From Candidatus Nanoarchaeia archaeon (GTDB taxonomy: Archaea > Nanobdellota > Nanobdellia > Woesearchaeales > JANQNE01), in NCBI GenBank assembly GCA_028279725.1, contig JANQNE010000010.1:124001-188000 (forward strand): a DNA stretch of 64,000 bases. The letters are read 5' to 3'. The translations under genes were made by a program, and so were the position numbers. Below, one piece after another: positions 35,345 through 44,802 of the stretch. The notes below the pieces were generated by a model, which did not search any database, was not told the origin of the DNA, and worked only from the letters and a program-made list of their open reading frames with translations. Positions within the stretch are counted from its first letter, which is position 1, and every line of letters starts with the position of its first letter.

Positions 35345-36205
35345 TTATTTTTTCTCTATTATTATACTTGCATATCCTACTGCATTAGAATAATCTCCCA
35401 TCATATCTGCAGAAGTATAATATTTCAATAACTTTCCCTTCTTACACCCTATCAGCTTACAGGCCTCAACCATGACTGCTATCGCATAAGTTCCGCAGAC
35501 TGTAGCTCCTTTAATATCTACATATTCAAGAAATGTCTCAACATCCAGATGAGTTATATGCTTTATCGCAATCTCATCTTGCTTATACATATTATCCTTT
35601 ACTCTTTCAGTAAAAGGAACATACCCATAATTCAGACCATAATGTGTAAAATCACTAGAAGCGATAATACAAACTTCCTTCCCTTCTTCCTCGACAGTCT
35701 TTTTTATACCTTTCGCCATCTTCTTATAATTACTTCCATGTGTAACAACAATAGGAACGATTCTGAGCTTATCTTTTACAATATTCTGCAAAAAAGGAAG
35801 CTGCACCTCGATTGAATGTTCCTCTGCCTGCAGCTCTTCATTCTCTTCCAAACCGCAGTTCTCCTTCAGCTTTTGCCCAAATTCCTTATCAACTTTAACA
35901 ACCCCTAATGGAGTCTCAAAATCATCCAAAAGCACAGAACTTTCTCCCTGCCCAGTATGGTTTGTCCCCAATATGATAAAAACATCAGGGATCTTGCTCT
36001 CACCTATCTCTTTATACACATAAGCAGCACAAGGCCCAGAATAAACATATCCTGCATGAGGAACAACTGCTCCTAATATCTTATTATCCTTCTTCTCTCC
36101 TATATCTCCAGGACCAAACTCAGAACTAAAGCTTTTCTCTATCTGTTCTTTAAGCTTTTCCTTATCTTCTTCATAGAACATTCCAGAGACTGCAGCTTTT
36201 CTCAT
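35345..36205 (-). CDS. MEMO1 / AmmeMemoRadiSam system protein B
   Basis: 286 residues. 'RKAAVSGMFYEEDKEKL', 'AVVPHAGYVYSGPCAAYVY', 'EHSIEVQLPFLQ', 'SSDFTHYG' and 'VCGTYAIAVM' are the signatures of the MEMO family, related to LigB dioxygenases; the His of PHAGY and others form a metal site. In many prokaryotes it occurs with an AMMECR1 protein and a radical-SAM enzyme, neither of which is in this window. Exact reaction unsettled. It follows the surface-protein gene upstream by 1 nt. Confidence 0.93.
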   Translation of the reverse strand: MRKAAVSGMFYEEDKEKLKEQIEKSFSSEFGPGDIGEKKDNKILGAVVPHAGYVYSGPCAAYVYKEIGESKIPDVFIILGTNHTGQGESSVLLDDFETPLGVVKVDKEFGQKLKENCGLEENEELQAEEHSIEVQLPFLQNIVKDKLRIVPIVVTHGSNYKKMAKGIKKTVEEEGKEVCIIASSDFTHYGLNYGYVPFTERVKDNMYKQDEIAIKHITHLDVETFLEYVDIKGATVCGTYAIAVMVEACKLIGCKKGKLLKYYTSADMMGDYSNAVGYASIIIEKK

Positions 36206-36206
36206 A

Positions 36207-37757
36207 TTATACCTCTAGTTGATACTTTTTCTCCTTCCTCTTTTTGATTATATGCCTTATCGCCATTATTATAACAAATATAAGTGGCACTCCAAATATC
36301 AACGATTCTTTAGTCATAGCCACTTTATAGGTATTCCCTCCAAGATTAACATTTCTCTCAATGATGCCTTCTTCTGCTTTCTCTTCAACCTTGCTTTTTT
36401 CTTCAGCTCCAACTTCAGTCTTTTCGACCAATTCGATAACTTTGGTGAATTCTTTCTCAAACATCTCCCCATATTCTGTTTCAGCCCTTACAACACCTTT
36501 AATCGTATAATTTCCTAATTCTTTGCCAATAACTTCAAGATCTCCTACTTTTACATGCCTTTTAGCTGCCAGCTCCTCAACAATCTCCTTCAAACCAAGA
36601 GGAAGATCAATTTGCTTGATAGTTGTCTTCACATTATAAAAAGACACTTTTTCATCTAGATTCTCAACATAGACCTCAATATTCTTCTTGCCGTCAGTTT
36701 TGCTTCCATCTTCCAATCCAATAAACAATATAGAAGGACTGACAACATCATTTGTGATAACTTCAACCTCTCTTTTATCCTCTCCTCTTATGCTGTCAAC
36801 AGTATAGTCAGTATTAAGCCAGATGCTTCTGTTTCCTGTCTTTTTTATTTTTATCTTAAGCCGCATCTCTTTATCTTCACCACCTTTTAAGGTCCCTTTC
36901 CAGTATAGCTTATCGCTGTCTATCCATCTTTTTTCAGTAACTTCTGCATCATCAGGAATATCGATCACAAAATCATCTATCCTTATATCATCACTGCCTG
37001 TATTCTTGAGAGTTATGTTAAGCCAGAACTCTCCCCCTAGATCTAAAACAGTCTTGTTTATGCTCGTATTGATGTCTAAAGATGGTTTTTTTGCTGTCAT
37101 CTTTGTTGTTGAACTACTCTCTGTAACTTCTTTTTCTCCATTATTGTAGCTTACTGTGCTTTTTGAATCATATGTCACTTCTTTCAAGGGCTTTATCCTG
37201 TATTGACATTCCTTTTCTTCACTTCTCTTAAGATCTCCTTTCCACTCAATCTTATTCCCATATATAACACATCCTTCAACATAGGTTATATCAAAATCTT
37301 CTGAGAATTCATCATTAAAGACAACATTTGTAGCGTCCCTCTCTCCATCATTCATGATCTTGGTTATTATCCTTGCTTCTTCCCCAATAAGAAGATCAGT
37401 CTTCTGCACATTCCTGCTTATATTCACCTTTGCTGTTGTTTGCTCTATCATTATATGTGCTTCCATGACAATAACATCTCTGAAATAATCATGATAGCCT
37501 TCTCTAGTCCCATTATAACATACAGTGTAATAGTCTTTAGTATCGCAGCTTTCATTTTTCACTATAACACTGTTGCCAGTAGGCAGCTTAAGATACATCT
37601 TATCAAACCTACTTCCAAGATCCATGGTGAAATTTTCCCCATCAATTGTGGTAGTATTGCCAGAATAGAGCCAACCATCAAATATTTCTTTTGTCTCTCC
37701 TAACACAGAGCATGACAACAGGCTCAAAACAACCAATAAAATAGATATTTTCTTCAT
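36207..37757 (-). CDS. COG1361-type membrane-anchored surface protein
   Basis: 516 residues: signal peptide (1-20), three or more beta-sandwich modules of the 'conserved repeat/COG1361' kind ('EARIITKIMNDGERDATNVVFNDEFS', 'NITLKNTGSDDIRIDDFVIDIPDD'), a linker rich in Glu, and a C-terminal helix 'LIFGVPLIFVIIMAI' (~485-500) with a basic tail. The topology matches an anchored outer-face protein. It is downstream of the pilin genes on the same strand and may belong to the same surface locus, but no specific function is shown. Confidence 0.75.
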   Translation of the reverse strand: MKKISILLVVLSLLSCSVLGETKEIFDGWLYSGNTTTIDGENFTMDLGSRFDKMYLKLPTGNSVIVKNESCDTKDYYTVCYNGTREGYHDYFRDVIVMEAHIMIEQTTAKVNISRNVQKTDLLIGEEARIITKIMNDGERDATNVVFNDEFSEDFDITYVEGCVIYGNKIEWKGDLKRSEEKECQYRIKPLKEVTYDSKSTVSYNNGEKEVTESSSTTKMTAKKPSLDINTSINKTVLDLGGEFWLNITLKNTGSDDIRIDDFVIDIPDDAEVTEKRWIDSDKLYWKGTLKGGEDKEMRLKIKIKKTGNRSIWLNTDYTVDSIRGEDKREVEVITNDVVSPSILFIGLEDGSKTDGKKNIEVYVENLDEKVSFYNVKTTIKQIDLPLGLKEIVEELAAKRHVKVGDLEVIGKELGNYTIKGVVRAETEYGEMFEKEFTKVIELVEKTEVGAEEKSKVEEKAEEGIIERNVNLGGNTYKVAMTKESLIFGVPLIFVIIMAIRHIIKKRKEKKYQLEV

Positions 37758-37826
37758 ATTATTTCAACTCTACCGACTGTGATAAATCATTAAAAAGAAA
37801 TAGAAAAGAAAAAAATAAAAACTTAC

Positions 37827-38297
37827 TTATGGCCTCTTAGCAATCAATTCTCCTGTTTTAGTATGTGCTAATCCTGTTTCAGAGTTAACATATTCCATAA
37901 CAAGTGATCCTTTGATCTTTGTATTACTGCTAAGTGCACTAATTCCAGAACAGCTGATAACTGGTGTTGCTTTTTCTCCATTAGCAAGAGTTGCTCCGAT
38001 ACTTGTAACGTTACAGCTTACAGTTGCTGGTGTTACACTTGTCAATGTTATATTTGGAGTTGACATGTCAAATCCACCTGCGTTCTGTACACTAAGTGTT
38101 ACTTCACTATTAGTTCCATCTACTGTAAAATCTAAGCATGCAATTCCTGATGGCATTGTACATTTTTCAGGCAAGAATCTATCAGGTGATAGAACTCCGA
38201 AATATGCTAATGCTCCTATAGCTGCCAATACAACTAATATAGCCCAACCATAGGTCATTAAGAATTCCATTGCTGCTTGTGCTTTCTTAAACATCAT
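37827..38297 (-). CDS. Type IV pilin-like protein (class III signal), pilin 1
   Basis: 156 residues. The N-terminus 'FKKAQAAMEFLMTYGWAILVVLAAIGALAYFG' has the archaeal pilin signal: basic residues, cleavage expected before Gln, then QxxxEF and a hydrophobic assembly helix. The mature domain (about 120 residues) holds Cys pairs and beta-rich sequence. The first ~45 residues are nearly identical to the next pilin at 38431. It has its own promoter (ATTTATATACTAG near 38366-38378 on the minus strand) and an AGAGGTGA ribosome site. Confidence 0.88.
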   Translation of the reverse strand: MMFKKAQAAMEFLMTYGWAILVVLAAIGALAYFGVLSPDRFLPEKCTMPSGIACLDFTVDGTNSEVTLSVQNAGGFDMSTPNITLTSVTPATVSCNVTSIGATLANGEKATPVISCSGISALSSNTKIKGSLVMEYVNSETGLAHTKTGELIAKRP

Positions 38298-38430
38298 ATT
38301 TCACCTCTTATTTTATCTATTAAGCATCATAAATATGCCTTACTCCAGAATTAGAATAACTAGTATATAAATGTTACTATTTAGTATACTGGCTTTCAGA
38401 CTACTATAAAATAGTAAAAAACATCTAGAA

Positions 38431-38895
38431 TTATTCTTTTATCCTTCCTACAACTCCACCATCAGTCAATTTTGTTATTCCTGTAATCTCTTCTGTATAT
38501 CTAATAACAACATCCCCTCTAAATCTATCTCCAATATCTCCATTTGTACATCCTGTTATTGTAAATGTAACAAGGTCTGCATTTGGAAACTCAGCAGGCA
38601 GTGGTGGATCAATATTTGAAGTGTTTGCTGATGCTGTGCAGTTCTCTCCTACCTTAAGCATAGTGATATCAAGGTCTTTTCCCATACCATTTCTTAAAGA
38701 GAATATTGCGCTTGTTGATCTTACGTCAAATCCTGCACAGTCTATTCCTGGGGCGATAGTGCATTTCTCAGGCAAGAATTTCTCCGGACTCAATACACCG
38801 AAATAAGCAAGTGCTCCAATTGCAGCTAGAACAACTAATATAGCCCAACCATAGGTCATTAAGAATTCCATTGCAGCTTGTGCTTTTCTACTCAC
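38431..38895 (-). CDS. Type IV pilin-like protein, pilin 2
   Basis: 154 residues from a GTG start preceded by AGAGGTGAT. 'SRKAQAAMEFLMTYGWAILVVLAAIGALAYFGVLSPEKFLPEKC' is shared almost exactly with pilin 1, while the remaining domain has diverged ('VGENCTASANTSNI', 'FTITGCTNGDIGDRF'). Four Cys may form two disulfides. A TATA-like ATTTATATATAAG at 38930-38942 lies in the short gap after the TadC-type gene, so this pilin can be expressed separately from the machinery. Confidence 0.88.
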   Translation of the reverse strand: MSRKAQAAMEFLMTYGWAILVVLAAIGALAYFGVLSPEKFLPEKCTIAPGIDCAGFDVRSTSAIFSLRNGMGKDLDITMLKVGENCTASANTSNIDPPLPAEFPNADLVTFTITGCTNGDIGDRFRGDVVIRYTEEITGITKLTDGGVVGRIKE

Positions 38896-38945
38896 TTATC
38901 ATCACCTCTGGATTAAAAATAAGAAGAACTTATATATAAATATTA

Positions 38946-40187
38946 CTATATCAACGTCGCAAACAGCTTCTCTAATGCCCAGGCAGCAAGTAGATATATA
39001 GCAACAACAACCATCATAAACCTAGGTATATACTTGATCCCTCCTTTGATAGATCCCTTTCTTATTATTGCAATTATCATAGCAGAAAACATAGATGTCA
39101 ATAACAGTGACACTATTGAATATATCATAAAATCACTTCTCTCTATAGCAGTCTTTGAAAAGCTTACGGCCATCCCGATGCCGCTTGGAACTTCAACAGT
39201 AGAAGTTAAGCTTGTCATTATTATCAATAGCTGAGAAGAAAGCGCAAACAGGAAAGGAGCAGCAACTAGTGTAGCAAACCCTATAAATATCACATATGTT
39301 GTTACATTCGCTGCCATCTCTTTCTTCATTATCTGAGAATCATGGATATTCAGTGCAATCCTGTTAAGCAGCTCTCCAACCTCTCCGCCAGCATTCATGC
39401 CTTCTATCAGCATGCTCACAGACCTTCTCAATATCTCTGAATTATACTTGTTGCTGAATGATATCAAAGCATCCTTCAGATCAACACCACCCATAGTCTC
39501 TTTCGCAACAAGTTCAATCTCTTTTGCCAGTATCCCAAACCTAGGCCTCACAGCATACCACAATGACTGATCTATCGGCATACCTGCTCTTATATTTGCA
39601 GAAGTAAGCTGTAAAAAGTCTGGCAATACTGCCTCAATCGTAACCTTCCTATGAAATATCCTAAGGTCTATCATCACATGGAACGCAAGCCAGACGATTA
39701 GTAATATAACAAGAAATACTATGGTCCATATGACAAGCATATTCACAACAGCATAATACAACGTATAGTTGAAATTCACAGAAAAGAAATATATGACATA
39801 AGCAGAAACTAACAGGTTGATGAAAATACAGATATTGAACAATTTCTTAGACAATGCAGTAGGATCTACAGTCAAGCCAGCTTTCTGCAGATAGTTTCTC
39901 AGCTTATACTTCTCTCTCTTTACTTTCTTTTTCTTAACTCTCAGTTTCCTAAGATCCTTAAGCTCGATACTTCTTCTTATCTCTTCCTTCCTTCTTTTTT
40001 TCTCTTCAAGCTCCTTCTCTATCCCTGTGATTATATCCTTCTCTTCCTTCTTGCTTTTTATCTTATCAAATGCCCCCTTAAATTTAGAAGAAAATTTACT
40101 CATACCGACCCCTAGCTTAAAGTTAACACTCTTGATTCTCTCTTTTGCCTTATCCTTTATTTCCTTAATCTTTTCTTTAAATCCCAT
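38946..40187 (-). CDS. TadC/ArlJ-type pilus assembly membrane protein, second subunit
   Basis: 413 residues. A basic, helical N-terminal region (~1-110) precedes membrane helices and a T2SF/GspF domain: 'VLPDFLQLTSANIRAGMPIDQSLWYAVRPRFGILAKEIELVAKETMGGVDLKDALISFSNKY' with further helices at the C-terminus. It is the inner-membrane platform that the ATPase acts on. The gene follows the first TadC-type gene by 2 nt and is longer by the basic N-terminal region. Confidence 0.88.
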   Translation of the reverse strand: MGFKEKIKEIKDKAKERIKSVNFKLGVGMSKFSSKFKGAFDKIKSKKEEKDIITGIEKELEEKKRRKEEIRRSIELKDLRKLRVKKKKVKREKYKLRNYLQKAGLTVDPTALSKKLFNICIFINLLVSAYVIYFFSVNFNYTLYYAVVNMLVIWTIVFLVILLIVWLAFHVMIDLRIFHRKVTIEAVLPDFLQLTSANIRAGMPIDQSLWYAVRPRFGILAKEIELVAKETMGGVDLKDALISFSNKYNSEILRRSVSMLIEGMNAGGEVGELLNRIALNIHDSQIMKKEMAANVTTYVIFIGFATLVAAPFLFALSSQLLIIMTSLTSTVEVPSGIGMAVSFSKTAIERSDFMIYSIVSLLLTSMFSAMIIAIIRKGSIKGGIKYIPRFMMVVVAIYLLAAWALEKLFATLI

Positions 40188-40189
40188 TC

Positions 40190-40933
40190 TTACATCTCAT
40201 ATGAAGGCCTCTGGCTTTTTATAACAGCCAAAAACATCAGTTGTATAAAAGCGAAAAATCCTGCTAGAGACAGCAGAGCGACCAACCCTATGGTCACAGA
40301 CACGAAAGTAGAGAAGACTATAAGCATCGTTGTTCCCAAGGTAGGCATTATTACTGCCAATATCATGTAAAACATAGCAAAAGGGTTCAGTTTTCTTCCA
40401 TAGTTCTTGCTTTCGATGCTCTGCTCTCTGACAATCTGTTCAACTACTGCATTTAATGATGAAGATATATCAGCTCCAGTCTTCAATGAGTTTAATATCT
40501 GCCAAAGCAGCTTTCTGAAATTATTTGATGGAGTAAGCTCAATTTCTCTGTTCAACGCCTCTTCCAATGTAGTCCCCATATCTACCTGCCCTATAATCTC
40601 ATCAAAATATTTCCCAATATCCTTAAAATTCCTGGATACGTTAGTAAGAGCATCATATATAGGAACTCCTGATTCCAGCTCAATTATCAGGAATCTTCCC
40701 GCAAACACGATACTCTTGCTGATCTCTCTCTGCCTTTTCAATATCCTCACATCAGGAAGCTTAAGGAAATAGAAGAACATCAGCACAAATATTATCGGAA
40801 ATGATATTATCATTATCTCTTTAAATCTCTGGGATTTTGAAAGCACAGCTGCCAAAAACATGACAAACCCAGTGGTCATATAGAATGCAGACAGCATAGT
40901 CTTCTTGATAAACTCTTCAGGCTCCTCATACAT
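40190..40933 (-). CDS. TadC/ArlJ-type pilus assembly membrane protein, first subunit
   Basis: At least 247 residues from the first ATG. It has a T2SF domain ('RFLIIELESGVPIYDALTNVSRNF', 'VDMGTTLEEALNREIELTPSNNFRKLLWQILNSLKTGADISSSL') with flanking membrane helices. The reading frame continues upstream of the ATG without a stop for 26 more codons, including 'HRIASLYPGLNLKLLQAG', which looks like the usual TadC N-terminal helix, but there is no ATG/GTG/TTG there; the codon ATA at 41003-41005 overlaps the ATPase stop as ATAG. Two consecutive TadC genes replace the single longer ArlJ of archaella. Confidence 0.82.
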   Translation of the reverse strand: MYEEPEEFIKKTMLSAFYMTTGFVMFLAAVLSKSQRFKEIMIISFPIIFVLMFFYFLKLPDVRILKRQREISKSIVFAGRFLIIELESGVPIYDALTNVSRNFKDIGKYFDEIIGQVDMGTTLEEALNREIELTPSNNFRKLLWQILNSLKTGADISSSLNAVVEQIVREQSIESKNYGRKLNPFAMFYMILAVIMPTLGTTMLIVFSTFVSVTIGLVALLSLAGFFAFIQLMFLAVIKSQRPSYEM

Positions 40934-41001
40934 TCCTGCCTGTAATAATTTCAGGTTTAGGCCAGGATAAAGGCTCGCTATCCTATGCAGTATTATGTTG
41001 G

Positions 41002-42627
41002 CTATTTCAGATCACCTAGTTTTTTATTTGCATTCACTGTCTTCATAAGATCATCTTTGTTTGTATAATATTGTGCCATGGCAGTTCCCACTTCATTCAC
41101 TGTATTTATGTTGTTCTTGATCAGCCACTTCAATACTTTTTCTTTCTCCACAAGATGCCTTTTCAGCTCATTTTTTGTTATTCCTGTGAAAAGCTCCAGT
41201 GTCCTCATCAGTGATTTTGATTTTGCTGTAGTCTTCATCTTATCTCTCTGAAGATCCATCTGCATCAGTACATTCGGATTACCATCATCCATTATTTCTG
41301 ATATCTGGAACGTTCTCCTTACTCCTGTCCTTCTGTTTCTGTGCTGGACTATAAGCATTGATATCGCCGGCAACATGTTCTGAGGGATTTCGATAGGCGG
41401 ACCAGTAAGTCTTGTGATAGTCTCTTCAGTATCATTAGCGTGTACAGTAGCATATACGCTGTGCCCAGTATGTATAGCTTCAAATAATACCTCTGCTTCT
41501 CTCTTTCTTCTTATCTCTCCCACTATTATCCTGTCAGGCCTCATTCTTAATGAGTTCACAAGCAAGTCCAACATTGATACCTCTCCCTTTCCTTCTGGAT
41601 TTGGCTGTCTTGTAAGCATCGGAACCCAGTGCAAAAATGTAGGAAGCCTGATTTCTCTTGTATCTTCGATAGAAAGTATCCTCTGGTTTGGTGGAAAGAA
41701 ATTAGCCAGCACATTCAGCATAGACGTCTTTCCTGTTGCAGTTCCCCCTGCAACCAGTGCAGACAGCTCAAACTGTATAGCTTCCCATATCAATGTAGCT
41801 GCTCCGATATCTATTGTCCCCAATCTTACAAAATCAGTTATAGTCCATGCTTTAGAAGCGAATTTCCTTAACGTGATAGTATTTCCTCTGTTAGATATAG
41901 GCATCAGTGTCGCATTTACCCTGTCCCCACTTGTAAGGTTCGCATCCATCAATGGCTCAAGCATAGTGATCTGTCTTCCTACTTTCCTTCCGATCATTGT
42001 AGAATAATGCTTTGTCTGCTCTTCATCAGAAACTATTATATTTGTCTTAAGCCAGCCATGTTTTCTATGATACACCCACACAGGCTCATCAGAAGAGTTG
42101 ATTGCTATCTCCTCTAGCTGTCCGTCATTATTGAGGATCTCAACATTACCCATACCTAAACTTTTCTGTATAAGATAAGTTACCAAAAATCCAGTTGTCT
42201 TTTTGTCAGCATCTGGAAAATACTTTTCTATAAGAACTTCTATCGTTTCCCTAAACTTTTCCTCGACCTTTCCGCTTCTCTTGGGATCTATTATATCTAC
42301 CATTCCAAGATTAACTTCCCTGATAAGCTCCTGCCTGATCTTTTCAAGAATAAACTCAGTGTTCTTTGTTATGCTTGAAATAGAAACTTCATATAAAGGT
42401 ACAAACTCTCCTTTTTTCTTGAAGATCTTGATTGAGATTGGCATCTCGTTTGATAGATATTCATAAGTGTCGATTATCTTCTCATCTTTATTTGCCTGAG
42501 CAGCAACAGCTGGCTTCTTCTGTACTTTACTGCTTCCTTTATTATCTTTGCTGACCCTCTTCTTCAATCTTTTGATCTTATCTTTGATTGATTCTAGATT
42601 CTTATTTTTCTCAGCGATTTCTCCCAC
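41002..42627 (-). CDS. Type II/IV secretion-system ATPase (TadA/ArlI family)
   Basis: 541 residues. N-terminal ~70 residues are basic and linker-like; then the N-terminal domain, then the ATPase: Walker A 'GGTATGKTSMLNVLANF' (~290-306), Asp box 'ILSIEDTREIRLP', Walker B region 'RPDRIIVGEIRRKREAEVLFEAIHTGHSVYATVHAND'. This hexameric enzyme powers pilus assembly. It sits between the coiled-coil gene and the two TadC genes, as expected for an archaeal pilus locus. Confidence 0.95.
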   Translation of the reverse strand: MGEIAEKNKNLESIKDKIKRLKKRVSKDNKGSSKVQKKPAVAAQANKDEKIIDTYEYLSNEMPISIKIFKKKGEFVPLYEVSISSITKNTEFILEKIRQELIREVNLGMVDIIDPKRSGKVEEKFRETIEVLIEKYFPDADKKTTGFLVTYLIQKSLGMGNVEILNNDGQLEEIAINSSDEPVWVYHRKHGWLKTNIIVSDEEQTKHYSTMIGRKVGRQITMLEPLMDANLTSGDRVNATLMPISNRGNTITLRKFASKAWTITDFVRLGTIDIGAATLIWEAIQFELSALVAGGTATGKTSMLNVLANFFPPNQRILSIEDTREIRLPTFLHWVPMLTRQPNPEGKGEVSMLDLLVNSLRMRPDRIIVGEIRRKREAEVLFEAIHTGHSVYATVHANDTEETITRLTGPPIEIPQNMLPAISMLIVQHRNRRTGVRRTFQISEIMDDGNPNVLMQMDLQRDKMKTTAKSKSLMRTLELFTGITKNELKRHLVEKEKVLKWLIKNNINTVNEVGTAMAQYYTNKDDLMKTVNANKKLGDLK

Positions 42628-42648
42628 CCCTTTTTTATGAAAATTAAA

Positions 42649-43803
42649 TTAATTTTTTATGAAACTGCCCAATTTTCTCAAAGCAATCTCAAAAACACCT
42701 TTTTTCTTCTCTATCTCTTTCAGCTTCTTCTCAAGATCGACTGAATGCCCCTTATATGCTCCTGTTTTAAGTCCAAGCTCAAACGCTTTTGCTTTCTTGA
42801 TCAGTTCCGCAATCTCCTTCTGAAGATCATTCTTTTCTTTCTCAACATCTGTGATTAGTTTCTCTACCTTCATCCTCTTATCAAAAAACTCTTTAAAGTG
42901 CTCAGTCGCCACTTTTGATTTCTTAATATTCTCATCAACTTCCTTCCTTCCAAGAAGAACCTTATCCAAAACTTTCTTTTGGATATCTGCTATCTTCTTC
43001 TCATAGTTCTGGCTTTGGTCTATCAATGGCTGCATTATCTTTTCTTTGCTTGCCTCAACATCCTTCTTTATCTTATTGACATAATCCAGCATGTCTTTTA
43101 TATGCGCATCCATCTCCTTTGCTTTCTTGTTCTTCTCGTCGATCCCTCTCTCGATCTTCTTTCCATAATCTATTATCTTCTGCAGCTTTTCTCTTAGTAT
43201 ATTCTCACTCTCTTCAACATCCTTGGTCTTCAATGCCTCTTTCTCAAGCTCTTCCTTCTTCTTGTCTATCGTCAGTATTATCTTGTTATATTCAGCTTTC
43301 TTATTCTCAACTTCCTTATGGATCTGATTTAGCTTCTCCTTGAAAGAGTTCTGGTCCTTAAGCATCTGCTTGTCTATATCTTTCTTGAAATTACTGTATC
43401 TTTCAAATTCTTCAAGTTCTGACTTGACGCTCACAAGATCAGCTTCCATCTCTTTCTTTAGTTTATCAAACTCTTCTCTTATTTTCTTAAAGCCCATACT
43501 TTCAGTATCGATTGACAATAATATGCTCTCTGCCTTTCTGATTATGCTGTCTTTCTTTATCCTGAAATCCTTAGCCTTCTCTTCAATCTCTTTCTTTGTC
43601 AGCTCTCTCTTGACCATATAGGGTGTTGCAAACTTATACTCAATCGTAATGATGCCTTCTTCTTCTAGAAACTCAGCCCACTCCTGTATAACTTGAAGTC
43701 CGACACCCAATCCCTTAGCTGCCTCTTTAAATGAAAGCTTCTTCTTTTCATTGATGATCAGCACCAATTTGTCTGCTCCTGTGGTAATAATTGATTCTGG
43801 CAT
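42649..43803 (-). CDS. Winged-helix plus long coiled-coil protein of the pilus locus
   Basis: 384 residues. The N-terminal ~65 residues look like a winged helix ('LSFKEAAKGLGVGLQVIQEWAEFLEEEGIITIEY'); the remainder (~75-360) is a nearly continuous Lys/Glu-rich coiled coil. No membrane segment. I do not know a named family, but its place between the pilin-like genes and the ATPase suggests a cytoplasmic scaffold for the pilus machine. A DNA-binding role for the winged helix is possible. Confidence 0.7.
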   Translation of the reverse strand: MPESIITTGADKLVLIINEKKKLSFKEAAKGLGVGLQVIQEWAEFLEEEGIITIEYKFATPYMVKRELTKKEIEEKAKDFRIKKDSIIRKAESILLSIDTESMGFKKIREEFDKLKKEMEADLVSVKSELEEFERYSNFKKDIDKQMLKDQNSFKEKLNQIHKEVENKKAEYNKIILTIDKKKEELEKEALKTKDVEESENILREKLQKIIDYGKKIERGIDEKNKKAKEMDAHIKDMLDYVNKIKKDVEASKEKIMQPLIDQSQNYEKKIADIQKKVLDKVLLGRKEVDENIKKSKVATEHFKEFFDKRMKVEKLITDVEKEKNDLQKEIAELIKKAKAFELGLKTGAYKGHSVDLEKKLKEIEKKKGVFEIALRKLGSFIKN

Positions 43804-43842
43804 TTTATATTTTTAAACCTCCTTCATTTAAAAAGTTTATCC

Positions 43843-44802
43843 TCAAGTAGTGATGTTCTCTACTTCATAAACCTCCAGATGGGTCATGCTCCCGTTGCTT
43901 AAGTTATCCAACCCAAACCAGCTCTGCATCCCCTGAATTTTATAATGAATTGGATCACTGCTATTATCAAAATAAGTATAGTCAACTACACTTTTATTCT
44001 TGGCTGAAAATCCTTGGTCGACCAGTTTTTGCACATCTACAAGGCTTTCAATCCCGTTTTCATCACTTTCATCCATTCTTCCTTCCATCCTTTTCAAAAA
44101 GCTAGGTGCATCTGACCAGGCGATATAATATGATCCGTTATTATGCGTCTTTAGCTTATCAACATTATTATTGCTCTGATTTACAAAAAAGCTGACATTC
44201 TTCTTTCTTATAGCATTCAATACCAGCCCATTAGTTTCGATCCTATATATCGGATCTTCAAAGTTCAATATACTCACCTTAGTTTCTATCTCCATGTCTT
44301 TTGTCCAAAAAGCAGTGCTCTTTAGATCTCCGATACCAAGTGTAAAACTTAACTTCACTCCAAGATTCCATGGATCATCCTGCCATATCTCAACACTCTT
44401 GTTGTTGAAATAAAGTTCAATATCTACCTTAGCAGCTTCATCTTTAACTTTACTCTCCCAGTCAAGGAATGTATTGTTCCTTATCAGGGCAAGCTCATCT
44501 CCATCGACAGTTCCGTTAAAAAACACCTCATTAAATTTCTGACTTACATTATCTATGTAACTCTGGTTGATTGTTATAGACTCGATCAAAGCAAGTACAG
44601 ACCTGAAACTTGAGATGTACACACCTCTCTCAATATCCACTTTTATATCATCGATAAAATTATCTATGCTGCTAACCCTCGTCTCTATCACCAATGCTCT
44701 GTTTCTCATCCTATATTCATGATAGACAAAAAATGAAAAAAGGAAGACTGCCATCATCATAAGTGCAGTTACAGTGAAAAATACTGCTTTCTTCTTCACC
44801 AT
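43843..44802 (-). CDS. Pilin-like membrane protein of the pilus locus
   Basis: 319 residues from the ATG at 44802 (MVKKKAVFFTV), which overlaps the upstream stop in ATGGTGA; a more upstream ATG at 44832 would overlap the vWA gene further. A basic start and a single N-terminal hydrophobic helix (~6-28) are followed by an extracellular domain with many NxS/T sites. The same 'MV+KK..FFT' N-terminus occurs in the vWA protein, suggesting a shared minor-pilin-like topology. The domain itself is unrecognised. Confidence 0.7.
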   Translation of the reverse strand: MVKKKAVFFTVTALMMMAVFLFSFFVYHEYRMRNRALVIETRVSSIDNFIDDIKVDIERGVYISSFRSVLALIESITINQSYIDNVSQKFNEVFFNGTVDGDELALIRNNTFLDWESKVKDEAAKVDIELYFNNKSVEIWQDDPWNLGVKLSFTLGIGDLKSTAFWTKDMEIETKVSILNFEDPIYRIETNGLVLNAIRKKNVSFFVNQSNNNVDKLKTHNNGSYYIAWSDAPSFLKRMEGRMDESDENGIESLVDVQKLVDQGFSAKNKSVVDYTYFDNSSDPIHYKIQGMQSWFGLDNLSNGSMTHLEVYEVENITT

